Part shown: piece after piece, positions 8,519 through 18,299 of the stretch | How positions within the stretch are numbered: the stretch's first letter is position 1 | Layout: every line of letters begins with the position of its first letter | Assembly (NCBI GenBank): GCA_964200075.2 | Contig: CAXNAA020000130.1 | Span: forward strand, 1-26,841 | Length of the DNA stretch: 26,841 nucleotides | Reading direction: 5' to 3' | From: Sphacelaria rigidula | Taxonomy: Eukaryota > Phaeophyceae > Sphacelariales | Notes under the pieces: model-generated | The model's input: only the letters and a program-made list of their open reading frames with translations | What the model was told of the DNA's origin: nothing | Databases searched by the model: none | Translations under genes and position numbers: made by a program

Positions 8519-10882
8519 AGTCATCCCGACAACCCCCTCCCCAATACGGGGTAAACACGAAAACACGTCGTTCTTGATCTGCTCCCACTGACACAAACTC
8601 GATCACTGTGTGGTAAAGACGTTGCTCAATTCAGCATGATGGCGGAGAAAAATAAGTCATCAAGGCAATGAAGAGCCCCGGCCGGGATTTTTTTTATCAT
8701 TTTTGGCATCTCCGAGCGGGAGGAGGAGGGCAGGAACACGTTCTGTGCCAGTAGGGCCGCTTGATGAGTACCTTTGCATTCGCGTGGAAGGAGTCGGAGG
8801 ACGGTGTTCTCTTGCGCACATGCACAGTGCCAACCTCCGACACCCGCATATCCCTTCCACGCCTGCATCTCATGGAGTACAGGACACTGTCTCACTGTTC
8901 GTAGGCATGTTAGGTCCTGTTCCTCTCATGTACATTCGCATAAGTAGAATCGAAGAATAGTTGTGCATCTGACCAACCGCAGTTTTGTACTTGCAGTAGA
9001 TGTGCCAGCCTAATCCATGCTCGCACCACTTTGTGTGCATTACTTGCTGCCAGCTTGTTCCCCCGATCACGTTGCTGCCAGCCGTGGCTGGATGGTGTAC
9101 GGAGGAGTGGCTGACTGCCACTGCCGCGTATTGCAGTCATCGCGCACTCTCGGTTCACCTCACCTCCCACCTGCTTGTTGATGTTGGTGAACGTGAATTC
9201 TTCGATACCTTTCCCGAGCTGCGCATTCAAATGATCGGTCGCACAAGAAAACGAGGACTTTTCCTCACTATGATCCAAGTAAATATACACCCCGACATGA
9301 CATTGGTTGTCCAAACACTACATCGGTGTCATCTTAGCCTCGGTAAAATTACTTGATATTTCCTCGGTATGTCATTAATGTATTAACAACGAAAAACTGC
9401 GCTCTTGATAGCCGGCCGCTTGATCGCTCCACCCTCTGCTGATGCCATCGGTGGCACTAGTAGAAATTTGATGAAGCGATGTTAACACTGTAGTCGTGTA
9501 GCACTAACATTCCCTGGGCCCAAAGGGTTGACGTGCAAGCGATAGGCTTCATGAATGCATGTGGGCACCTGTTTTTCCGGTTACAAGAAGTGATGCAAGA
9601 AAAAAATACGTGTGTTTTGCGCCGACAAAAACCAAACATTTTGGCAAGGCTAAAACGTTCATCTTCACCGAAGAATCAGGGCATGTCCTAAGGAACAAAA
9701 TCGGAATCGAAATTGGGAACGAATGCGATACGCGTGAAATTAGGTATATATTTTTAGGTGAGAGTCCAGCACCGGCACCGTATGACACATGCTAACACAA
9801 GCAAACAACTTTTTCACGCTGTGTTTTTCATAAGAGCCTTCAACTTCTCGAGTTGGGGCACGTGTTGCTTTGTGGTGGTCTCAAGAAATGGAGAGTCGTA
9901 CAGCTGTCGTTTAGGGTACTAGCCCAACTGCCGCAGCGTGTTTGTGTTCCGTTTTTTTTATTTTTCGGTGTTTTTTTTGTTACGACACGCACTCACACTC
10001 ATATCAAACCCGTTGCTCACAATTAGGATTGACACATGCGCTATGAAACGAAGGTTACTGAGCGGTGCCCGAAGCCAAAATTCTGCCAGCGCCGGCGATG
10101 CGCAAGCGACGGTCTTCGAAATGAAGGGGCACATGCGCACAAAATGAAATCTATATGAAACCACGCAGGAAATAACTTGACGCAAGAAGCCCCGACCTTC
10201 CAATTTATTCTGAGATGAAAACCCAACAGCATTTTTGCACATGGCTAAAGGCCCGTTTCCTGGGTGCACGTTTGCATTATTTTCAACCGAGGGATCTCTT
10301 CAGAAGCTGCTGCATTCCGCTTGCTACTGACGTCCCTACGCCGATTTGGGTTTCATCGAAGATCATCACTTTGCGTATACTGGTGTCAACTTGACTGTAA
10401 GACGGTCCTTTTCAATGGCGGCCCCATTTTATGGTGTAGAGATCGCCTCACATCGTCAATCATTTGATGGGTAGGACCTACTCCTTGAAGCCCCAAGGCT
10501 GAACCACTTCAAAGCGGGTAATTGTAAGTTGCACTACACTACACTTCAACGCATTAATGTGGGCCTGCTGTAGGGCGCAACTAAAGTCTCGCAATATTTT
10601 CCCTACACCCTTCGAAATGTGATCAGATGACTTTGTACAGCCGACGTCATGAATATCGTCGTAGTAGTAAGGACGCGAAGGTCGATATTCGTCGGAAGTT
10701 ATCCCCACTGGCAAACAACCGGAAAATCCTTATCCAGCTTATATTACGGAACGGAGGGAGTATAAGAGGTATGCATAGATGTATGTGAAGTGCTTTCACA
10801 TGGATCATCGTTTTCGCATGCGGTTGTTCATACAACGTCATTTTTTTTCCCATGCGCGTATGCTACTCTGCTGTTAAAATAG
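8519..10882. other. No recognised gene; possible location of the CSN3 5' exons
   Basis: This stretch directly precedes the first recognised CSN3 exon, which needs a donor exon ending in phase 1. I looked for conserved CSN3 N-terminal features and found none. Short open + frames exist at 9000-9356 and 9559-9795, but neither resembles CSN3 or another family I know. A motif ACGGAACGGAGGGAGTATA at 10746-10764 looks like the end of a Stowaway-type MITE but has no partner. Confidence 0.4.
8782..8862. repeat. Imperfect hairpin
   Basis: GCGTGGAAGGAGTCGGAGG at 8782-8800 pairs with CCTCCGAC at 8834-8841 and CCTTCCACGC at 8853-8862, with an 11-bp bulge in the right arm. Function unknown; it could be a remnant of an inverted-repeat element. 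Confidence 0.5.
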
Positions 10883-11025
10883 TTGGGGTGGTGTGCCACA
10901 AGTTTGCTCAGGCATGTATTGCTGATGGGAAAGCCTCGGAAGCACTGTTGCCGCTGCGGACGGCCGCGTGCAAAATGCGTGGGAACACGTCTACTCTTAC
11001 CCCCGTTCATCCGGAGTTTCTGCAG
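10883..11025 (+). CDS. CSN3: COP9 signalosome subunit 3, internal exon (first one recognised)
   Basis: CSN3 is a PCI-domain subunit of the COP9 signalosome, the complex that removes NEDD8 from cullins and so controls SCF-type ubiquitin ligases. This exon encodes 47 full codons from GVVCHKFAQACIADG to TLTPVHPEFLQ. From memory it lines up with human GLCHQL...TSIHADLCQ and with plant LTALHPDVLQ. It is a helical-repeat part before the PCI domain. The acceptor is AAAATAG at 10876-10882; the first two bases (TT) complete a codon begun in an upstream exon, so the preceding intron is phase 1. It ends CTGCAG with donor GTGAGC in phase 0. The next exon continues the alignment without gap (LQ then CCIMAKCYK). 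The upstream exons, about 100 residues, were not found. Confidence 0.85.
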
Positions 11026-11173
11026 GTGAGCGTCGGTCCTATGTAGCAAATATCGCACCTGCATTTGTTTGGAAAACGAGGACGGGAGGACATTGAAGTA
11101 GGGGATTGTGGTGAATCAAAGCGTGCCCTCGTATTCCTTTTCGTATTCTTTTGAAGCTTGGTTTTCGTGGGCA

Positions 11174-11422
11174 TGTACGTTGTACACGTTGTCATGTGTC
11201 ATATGTCAAGTGTGCATCAATCGGCAGTCGTACAGGTACGCCCGGTATGACAATGAAAATGTTGCACTGCGAAGAGTTTTGGGTGTAGGTCACTCGGGTG
11301 TACGTTGTACACGTTGTCATGTGTCATATGTCATGGTGTGCATCAATCGGCAGTCGTACAGGTACGCCCGGTAAAACAGGAAAATATTGTCCTGCAAAGA
11401 GTTTTTGGTGTAGGTTACTCGG
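11174..11422 (+). repeat. Tandem duplication, 2 x 125 bp
   Basis: Copy 1 (11174-11298) and copy 2 (11299-11422) both start TGTACGTTGTACACGTTGTC, contain ATCAATCGGCAGTCGTACAG and end in GTGTAGGT.ACTCGG. They differ by only a few substitutions and short indels, so the duplication is fairly recent. The start contains the palindrome ACGTTGTACACGT. Confidence 0.9.
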
Positions 11423-11664
11423 TTTGTTTCGAAGCGGGAAATCGCTGTTCGTCCACTCGTTCAAAAACTCAATATAGGTTTCAGTTTGTCGTCACCGAAC
11501 TGAAAATGCGTTGGTTTCAGGCCGCGATATGTGGCCGGAAGAAAGCAGTTTTGAACTGAGAAATGATTCCTGCCTCACCGGGAAGTACTGTACTGTGTAC
11601 AGCAGATGCCGTGTCCCCTGGTTGGGGCGCTCCTCGAGCGGACACGCAGCTGTATAAAAAGTAC

Positions 11665-12016
11665 CACAGGCACCGTAGGTAAGGTAGGTACCCGGTACCG
11701 GTATGTGGGACATCTCATACCCTACAGATACTGGTCCAATCCGGTATTTTCAAATGTCATACCTACGATACCTACGATACCACGGTATTTCGAGGTTTCA
11801 ATACCTACCGTACCCGCCCAATCAGGTATTTTCAAATGTCATACCTGCGATATCTACGATACCACGGTATTTCGAGATTTCAATACCTACAGTACGTCCA
11901 ATCCGGTATTTTCAAATGTCATACCTACGATACCTGCGCATACCACGGTATGGGATAGATACCCCGGTAAATACCGGGGGTACGTTCGGTACGGTACCTT
12001 ACCTACGGTGCCTGTG
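11665..12016. mobile_element. Second minisatellite-bearing MITE, hAT-like
   Basis: A perfect inverted repeat of 22 bp starts CACAGGCACCGTAGGTAAGG at 11665 and closes at 12016 with CCTTACCTACGGTGCCTGTG. It is flanked by AAAAGTAC (11657-11664) and AAAAATAC (12017-12024), an 8-bp duplication with one mismatch. The 8-bp size suggests the hAT superfamily. There is no coding content; the interior is mostly the tandem array at 11736-11975. Confidence 0.8.
11736..11975 (+). repeat. Minisatellite, 3 units of about 81 bp
   Basis: Units start at 11736, 11818 and 11898 with CCAATC.GGTATTTTCAAA, followed by TGTCATACCTACGATACC, CCACGGTATTTCGAG and TTTCAATACCTACCGTAC. The third unit is truncated. Each unit contains inner GATACC/GGTAT inverted motifs. 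Confidence 0.85.
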
Positions 12017-12485
12017 AAAAATACCAATACAGTACCAGAGAACGTGGGCGTGCTACAGGGAACAACGCAACAGGGACAGCTCCATGACGGCAGCTAGCGG
12101 TACTTCACCAGAATTGTCGGAGAGATCGGCGCATACTGCGGTGATGCCTGGGCTGGTTGCTCACTGTGCTCGACAAGTGAGCGACACATCGTATAACACA
12201 TGGTATATTGCGCAAGCATGACACACCCGGAACGAGTTCACCGACAACATTGCTCTTCGCACCCACCTCACAGCCCCTTGAGTATGCAAAGCAGCTACTT
12301 ACCCACAGCACAGTGTGGCCGGAATCGCTATTATAGTTGCCAACACTCAGCTGACAGGCCAGTCGGGGAAACTCCGCGGCCTGGTTTTTACGACATGAGC
12401 AACTCACAGGAGCTGTCTTCTTGTGTTTCGCACACACCAAACAGCGCACAGCAGAACACCGGACACCACAGAAGCACAGAAACAA

Positions 12486-12573
12486 TAGAATGTTTCGGAA
12501 AATGTTTTTTCGCATTTTAGAGTCCTAGTGGAAAGAAAAAAAGTCGGCAACGGTAACCGTTCCACTATGACTT
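12486..12573 (+). mobile_element. Left-end fragment of the MULE-like family
   Basis: TAGAATGTTTCGGAAAATGT then TTTTTCGCATTTTAGAGTC, followed by GTCGGCAACGGT and TTCCACTATGA, matches the left end of the element at 14811-15699 (TAGAGAGTTTCGGAAAGCGT; GCCGGTAACGGT; TTCCACTCTGA). It may be the displaced left terminus of the copy whose right part is at 13918-14696, but no flanking duplication supports this. Confidence 0.55.
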
Positions 12574-13540
12574 TTTTGGGCGATTGCCTAGAAAAGGTAT
12601 ACCTTCTCATTTTTCCCCAAGAAAGGTACGAATACTGACCAAAAATGCGAAAACAGCAAAAACACACAATCGAGACCGTTTTCGCTGCAAATGTTTCACA
12701 CATATCAATCGGGGGGGGCTCCTTGGCACCCGGGCTTCGAAAAAATCAGAAAAAAAGCACGTTACTCGCGATATGTTACTCTGTTGAGTGCATGTCACTC
12801 TGTAATCACTGTATTGTCCCCATTTACATATATAAGCGTGGTGCTTCTTATCCGTTCCTTGGACCAACCATCAATGATATGATAGCCGTCTGTTAGTGAC
12901 GGAAGAGCCTAGCTTGACCCTGGCACTAGCCCCGATATCGCAACACCACGATGCCACGTAACCTCCCGAAAGCACAGAAGACCGACGCGTTGTGGGTTGT
13001 TAGTCCAGCTCTTGTTTTGATGCGGAGAGACTCGGGAACCATTTCCGAGAAGAAAGGAGCGTGGTCGTTGCGGCGTCCGTGAACGGCAAAATAGGGGGAT
13101 AAGAGCCGATGTGTGGGTGTCATGGTTGGAGTTGGCGCATGCACTCCCTTGCGCGCAGTGCGCCGTGTCAGGTACAGTGTAGCAAGCGATGGCCCGGGAC
13201 AGGTACTTTCTCGGCCGACTGATGGCCCAGACGAGGTACGATTGGAAAATAATTCCTGGATCAGGTATTCCTTGTCAACACTTGGCCTAGAAAGGGGAAG
13301 TAGATTCTCGAGGCGAGACGTGCTCTTGCGCATGCCGGTATATCGCGAGTGACGTTTTTTTGCTCTTTTTTCTCGAGGCCCGGGTGCCAAGGAGCCCCTC
13401 CCCGATTGATACGTGTAAAAAATTCGTGGCGAAAACGGTCTAGATTGTGTGTTCATGCTGCTTTTGCATTTCTGGTCGGTTTTCGCACCTTTCTTGGGCA
13501 AAAAACGAGAAGGTGTACCTTTTTTAGGCACTTGCCCAAA
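12574..13540. repeat. Inverted-repeat pair, arms of about 202 bp, 563-bp spacer
   Basis: The left arm 12574-12775 is the reverse complement of the right arm 13339-13540 at roughly 75-80%. Shared blocks include ATGCGAAAACAGCAAAAACA against ATGCAAAAGCAGCATGAACA, AGACCGTTTTCGC, ATCAATCGGG and GGCTCCTTGGCACCCGGGC, ending at ACTCGCGATAT. The spacer has no recognisable gene. It could be a foldback-type transposon or two head-to-head insertions; neighbouring duplications were not found. Confidence 0.7.
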
Positions 13541-13657
13541 ACAATTTAGAGTCAAATTGTCTGAGGTTAAAAAAACGTCTAAAAAAACGTCAGAGTCCGG
13601 TTTCGAGCACTCCACTCTGAAAACCGATTTGCCTCTAACTAGGAAAACGAAAAAGAG

Positions 13658-13815
13658 CCCCCCCCCCCCCCCCCCCCCCCCCCCCACCCCCACCCACCAC
13701 ACCGCCCAAGCCCAAACCCCAACCAAAAAACCATAGCAGAAACTCTGCNNNNNNNNNNAAAAACAGTTTGTCCACAACAAAAAAAAAAAAAAAAACCCCC
13801 CCCCCCCCCCCCCCC
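13658..13815. other. Homopolymer tract with 10-N assembly gap
   Basis: A run of 28 C (13658-13685) is followed by CA-rich sequence, 10 N (13749-13758), an A run of 17 (13779-13795) and a C run of 20 (13796-13815). The true length here is unknown, and homopolymer lengths are unreliable. Frames crossing this region should be ignored. Confidence 0.9.
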
Positions 13816-13917
13816 ATCACCACCACAGTCAAAGCCAGTTCACAACCGATATACCTCAACAAGCAAAAATGGGACATGCATCATAGCTGTCATGGTCATG
13901 ACAATGGACCAGCCACA

Positions 13918-14696
13918 AAGTAGCAACGCTTGACATCGCGATCAGAGGGCCTCCCTGCCGCCGCCATGGTATCAGCACTCGCTTGGTTGTGTTACGTGAA
14001 ATCTAAATGCTCGGCGGATACAAGACGTTGCCTCGGGTACAGCTCCTCACTCTTGCCAGCCTCAGCTGGAAGAAGACGGTGTAAACAATCCGTAGTCTAC
14101 ATACAGCACACAAGCAGTGATTCTGTTTACCTGGCTGCATTGCCATTCCGTCGGCGCTCATGACGTCTTGCAAAACCGTTTTGGGTGGCATGCTTGTTGG
14201 AAAATCATTGCAATGCGGCTTTGTCTGTTTGAAAGTGTGCCGTACTTTCTGTACGGTATCGCTGTGCTTCGCCGTGCCGCAATGTACTGTAGGGTTCTGC
14301 ATTGCACAGTCTGTGCCGCACTATATGTGCTCTATACTGAACAGCACTACGGTGCCATGTAGTGGCGTAGTGGGTCGTAGTGCAGTAAAGTAGTGCAAGT
14401 GCATTGAAGCGTTGTGTACGGTACGGTACTGCAGGTACGGTACAACAGACTCGCTGCTGTTGTACAGCCAGTGCTGTGCTCACCTGCGCATTTTCGAACT
14501 GGACGCTGGTCGATCGCACATTTGGCGGGGCAACCTGCGGCCAATCACCAAGACAAGAAAAATCCACGTCAAGTCATGTCGCATCAGCTTCCGCTATGAA
14601 CTAGTCAGCGTACACTCTGAACTTGCAAAAGCTTTCACTCTGAAATTCTTCGACTCTGACCTTATGATATGAGAATACATTTTCTGAAACTCTCTA
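13918..14696 (+). mobile_element. MULE-like element, copy 1 (right part)
   Basis: Parallel to 14995-15699, about 1,077 bp further on. Shared blocks include GCCATGGT.TCAGCA, ATGACGTCTTGCA, TAGGGTTCTGCATTGCAC, TTTTCGAACTGGAC and GGTCGATCGCACATTTGGCG. It ends TTTTCTGAAACTCTCTA at 14696, matching the right terminus of copy 2. Its left terminus is missing or displaced. The many overlapping short frames on both strands are not conserved between the two copies, so it does not look coding. Confidence 0.7.
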
Positions 14697-14810
14697 GTGT
14701 GATGAGTGTGCAGCTTGCAATACCGGAGCAACGGGCTGCAACATTAAACGGCGCCTTGTAGACCAGGTTTTTAGGAAAAGGTTACTGGGGTCTCAGTCAA
14801 GTTGTGATAT

Positions 14811-15699
14811 TAGAGAGTTTCGGAAAGCGTTTTTTTCCCATCTTGGAGTCAGAGTGTGAGGAAAAATAGCCGGTAACGGTGCACATTCCACTCTGATGTT
14901 TTTCAGAGCGTTTTTTTCAGCGTCAGAGTGCCATTTGCACCCCACCCCTTCACGTCGGAAACCGTTGTTCCTCTTCAAAGTCCATACCGGAACGAAGTAG
15001 AAAAGCTTGGCATCGCAATCGGAAGACTTTCCTGACGTCGCCATGGTCTCAGCATTCACTTGCTTGTGTTGCGTGAAAATTCAAATGCTCGGTGGGTACA
15101 CGACGTTACCTTGGGTGCAGTTCCTCGTTACCTTGGGTGCAGCTTCAGCTGGAAGACGGTGCGAACGATTCGTAGTCTACAGTGCACAAGCAGTGCTACA
15201 CCCAGCGGCGTTGCCATTCCGTTAAAGATCATGACGTCTTGCATCACCGTAATGGGTAGCATGTTGGAAGATCATTACAATGCGACCTTGTCTGTTGTTT
15301 GTAAGTGCTGCGTACTGAACTACTGTACAACTGTCTCTACCGTGTCGCTGTAGTTCACCGTACCGCAATGCACTGTTGTAGGGTTCTGCATTGCACTGTC
15401 TGTACTGCCCTGTCTGTACTCTACATTGCACAGCACTACAGTGCCCTGCGCCGCAGTGGATTGAAGTGCGGCAGGTGCAGTGAAGCTCAGTGTACGGTAC
15501 GTATGGTTCCGCGGGGTACGGTACAGTTGGTGCTGTGCCGCCCTATGCATTTTCGAACTGGACACTGGTCGATCGCACATTTGGCGGGGCAACCTGGGGC
15601 CAGTCACTGCGACAAAAAAAAATTACGTTAAGCCACGTCACAGCCGTTTCCACTCTGGAATGACTATGATGAGAAAAAAACGTATTCCGAAACTCTCTA
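14811..15699 (+). mobile_element. MULE-like TIR element, copy 2, complete
   Basis: The left terminus TAGAGAGTTTCGGAAAGCGT (then TTTTTTC) is mirrored at the right by AAAAAAACGTATTCCGAAAC then TCTCTA, an inverted repeat of about 27 bp. The element is flanked by 9-bp repeats TTGTGATAT (14802-14810) and TTGTGATGT (15700-15708), one mismatch. A 9-bp duplication is characteristic of Mutator-like elements. At 889 bp with no transposase frame it is non-autonomous. The interior has several TACGGTAC motifs. Confidence 0.75.
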
Positions 15700-16018
15700 T
15701 TGTGATGTGATGGTGACTGCAGGTTCGTGTTTCCCCGCCCGCATTCCATAATATACAAATGCGGGTTAGAACGTGATGCTGCTCGCACAAAGCTCTTTCC
15801 GGGAATGAGGTGTTGCCGCAAAAGTGGTGTCGCTGGGAGCACCGTGGTGAATATCGAGATACAATCTACTCGTACTTGAGTGCTCTTCACGTATTGAATT
15901 TTGATCTTGGTCGCTGGATTGTAAAAAAACTGAGTCTCGAATTAAGCCCCAAACGGTAGCATCCGAAGCAATCATCTCGCTTCCAAATATGTCACAAGTG
16001 CACAGCCGACGACACAGC

Positions 16019-17679
16019 TAAGCTTTTACTTATTATGCTAGTAAAGTCATGAAAAATTATGCTCGTAAAGTGGAATTTATGTTCGATTTATGCTCGCCTT
16101 AAAAATATATATATGCTCGATTCATGCTCGCAAAGTTGAATTTATGCTCGATTATGCTCGTAATATAAACTAAGGATGCCATTTTCGACCGGATAAATCT
16201 ACAGACCCACCGATCACTAGTAATTTCTTACTATTGTTATGTTCGTCACATTTTCAGCTCGATCTCTCAAACCCGTTGTCACAGAATGAAGCATACCACC
16301 CATACCCAGATCAAGCAGCCTGTAGAGGAAGGGAAACAAAACATCTACGCGGGAAAGAGCATACTACTTTGTATGCATGTTTTTTATATACGAAGTACGA
16401 CCTATACCTGCATTAGTACGATTGAATGCTGTATTTTCCGGTTGTACACGGTGCATCATTGAATATCATCGCGCACTCTCTGTGCTGCATCTTGTGCTAT
16501 ATGCCGCCGCCAAACTGTCGTATAGACAAGACATATGACAGGCAACCTGCCGATTCGGATTCCTTCCGTCACAATCTGGCACAATGAGTATACGTTGTAC
16601 GCAGCTCGTCACCACACTCAAAATGACAAGTCACGGATCACATGAACGGTGTCTTCACTCGTCGCCTGTCCCATGTCGAGGAACTCGTGTACAAGGACAA
16701 CGACAAGTGAAAAGCTGACATTCGATTGATGAATGATTATTAGATCGATCGTCTCGCATGAACCGATGCCGCTTCGAATCCAGCCGAGGTCGCAAGATGG
16801 GTACAACCGAGGAAACAATAGGCAAGAAGGAAGCACACGAAGGGGTAGAAATTGGGGAAAATACTGAAGTAGACAAGAAGAGTGAAGTAGCCAGAGAAAG
16901 TACGAAACCAAAACACACACAAAAAAAATGGGAAGCCAAGACATGCCGCTGTGCTGCGTGCTGTGCGCTGTGTACTACAGACTACAGACTGTAGAGTACA
17001 TTGTACGTGTTTATGTTTTGTGTCGTGTGCTTTCGTGAAAAGACACGCGGCCATTTGGCTACCCCCCAAATTCCTCCAGGTCGGTCAACTTTTCGAGCCT
17101 CCAGCGGAATTAAACACCTCCGGAGAGGTGCGTGGTTCCAGAGGAGATTTTTTGGTTACCTCTAGAGGAATTAAAACGCCTCTGGAGGCTTGTTTTGCCT
17201 CTGGAGGGCCGCGCATCTCTCCGAAGGCATTTTGCTGCCCCCAAATTTCTCCGGAGGAGTGCGCGGCCCTCCAGGTCGGTAGAGTTTGGTTTCCTCCAGA
17301 AGGATTGAAGGTCTCCGGAGGCTTGTTTTGCCTCTGGGGGGCCGCGCATCCCTCCAGGGGCATTTTGGGGGGTAGCCAAATGACCGCGTGTGAACGTTTT
17401 TCAGACCTGCGATCGATCAGACTGGCAGTTTGAATGACTGGTTTCAGGGCATACACGTATTCCAGACCTGCAGTCGATGATAGCATAGGTTTTTGCCCAA
17501 AATATCAGAGCGGGGCAGCATTTAGACCCTTTTCCCACCCTACGGTGAAAAATTATGCTCGGTTATGCTATTTGCTGAAACGCTATGCTATTTATGCTAC
17601 TGGCTTAAACACTATGCTATTCATGCCATCAAGGTGGAATTATACCAGAAATTATGCTAGCATAGTAAGTAAAAGCCTA
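16019..17679. mobile_element. hAT-like element, 1,661 bp, with perfect 8-bp duplication
   Basis: The termini are TAAGCTTTTACTTATTATGC (16019) and, at the other end read inverted, TAGGCTTTTACTTACTATGC (ending 17679): 21 of 23 bases match when extended through TAG. Both sides carry GACACAGC (16011-16018 and 17680-17687). Both subterminal regions are studded with TTATGCTCG / CTATGCTA motifs in the same sense on the + strand, about eight on the left and seven on the right. Such clusters usually bind hAT transposase. No transposase is apparent; the internal frames at 16234-16416 and 16758-16994 resemble nothing I know. A second MITE is nested at 17042-17392. Confidence 0.85.
17042..17392. mobile_element. 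MITE with CACACGCGG termini, copy 2
   Basis: Same family as 1271-1604. The left end reads ACACGCGGCCATTTGGCTAC; the right end GGTAGCCAAATGACCGCGTG then TG. AA dinucleotides flank both ends, as in copy 1. The interior again consists of CCTCC..GGAGG palindromic blocks joined by GGGCCGCGCA-type linkers. It is nested in the hAT-like element, so it inserted after that element arrived. Confidence 0.75.
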
Positions 17680-17687
17680 GACACAGC

Positions 17688-18146
17688 TCCAACAAAGCTC
17701 ACACATGGGTAGCATAATTCCGTAGTGTTTCTCCGCATGTGGATGGTGTATACCCAAGAGCAAACACGCTTAGACCCACCCAGCCACCCACCATTGAAGC
17801 CCAAAGCCCCGCCATGCAAGCACTATGGTGATGGTATTGAGCGAGGGCCGTGGGTCGAAGGACTCCTATTGTTGGCATGCAGCACAGGCCACCTGCTTGC
17901 TGATGCTGTGGCTTCGCTCGTTGGCTGACTTAATCACGGTGTCGTGTGCAATACAGTACACACTACAGCACCGTGTGACCCATCGGCGGTAGCTGGACGA
18001 GCGACTGTCGAACCCAACATTGCACCCTCTGCACTCAATGTTGCACTTCAGTCACTGAGCAACCTAAATTGGCCACCCCCACGCGGTACCTCCGTATCCC
18101 TGCTTGTTGGTTCACGCCATGTGGTGCTGTCGAGATCTGGCCTTCT
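17688..18146. other. No recognised gene (within the CSN3 intron)
   Basis: Mixed sequence after the hAT-like element. Short + frames at 17725-17928 and 17944-18390 have no recognisable motif and overlap the dispersed repeat that follows. Confidence 0.4.
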
Positions 18147-18258
18147 AATGTTCCCCTCCTCCCACGTGCTCCGTCCCGAAGGGGATGCGTGGTTAATGGC
18201 CAAACGACTGAGGCAAGCAACCGATGAGTACGCCCCCCCCCCTCCCCCACGTGTACAC
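18147..18258 (+). repeat. Dispersed repeat family with C-run end, copy 2
   Basis: GTGCTCCGTCCCGAAGGGGA, TGCGTGGTTAATGGCCAAAC and GGCAAGCAACCGATGAGTAC, then a C run and GTGTACACC. It is closest to the inverted copy at 19484-19610. Confidence 0.65.
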
Positions 18259-18299
18259 CGTCGACTCCTTGGATGTGGCTCACCTAGAATGCACAGCGC

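Noticed and set aside
9457-9795. Possible exon around FTEESGHVLRNKIGIEIG
   Set aside because: Coding-like to the eye, but it does not match CSN3, has no convincing donor in the required phase 1, and fits no family I know.
10746-10764. Sequence like the terminus of a plant Stowaway MITE (CGGAGGGAGTA)
   Set aside because: No inverted partner or TA-flanked second end was found nearby.
12926-13780. 284-codon minus-strand open frame
   Set aside because: It runs through the 10-N gap, C homopolymers and an arm of the inverted-repeat pair, so the frame is an artefact of unknown bases and low complexity.
16780-16796. B-box-like GCTTCGAATCC inside the hAT-like element
   Set aside because: No A box at a suitable distance on either strand.
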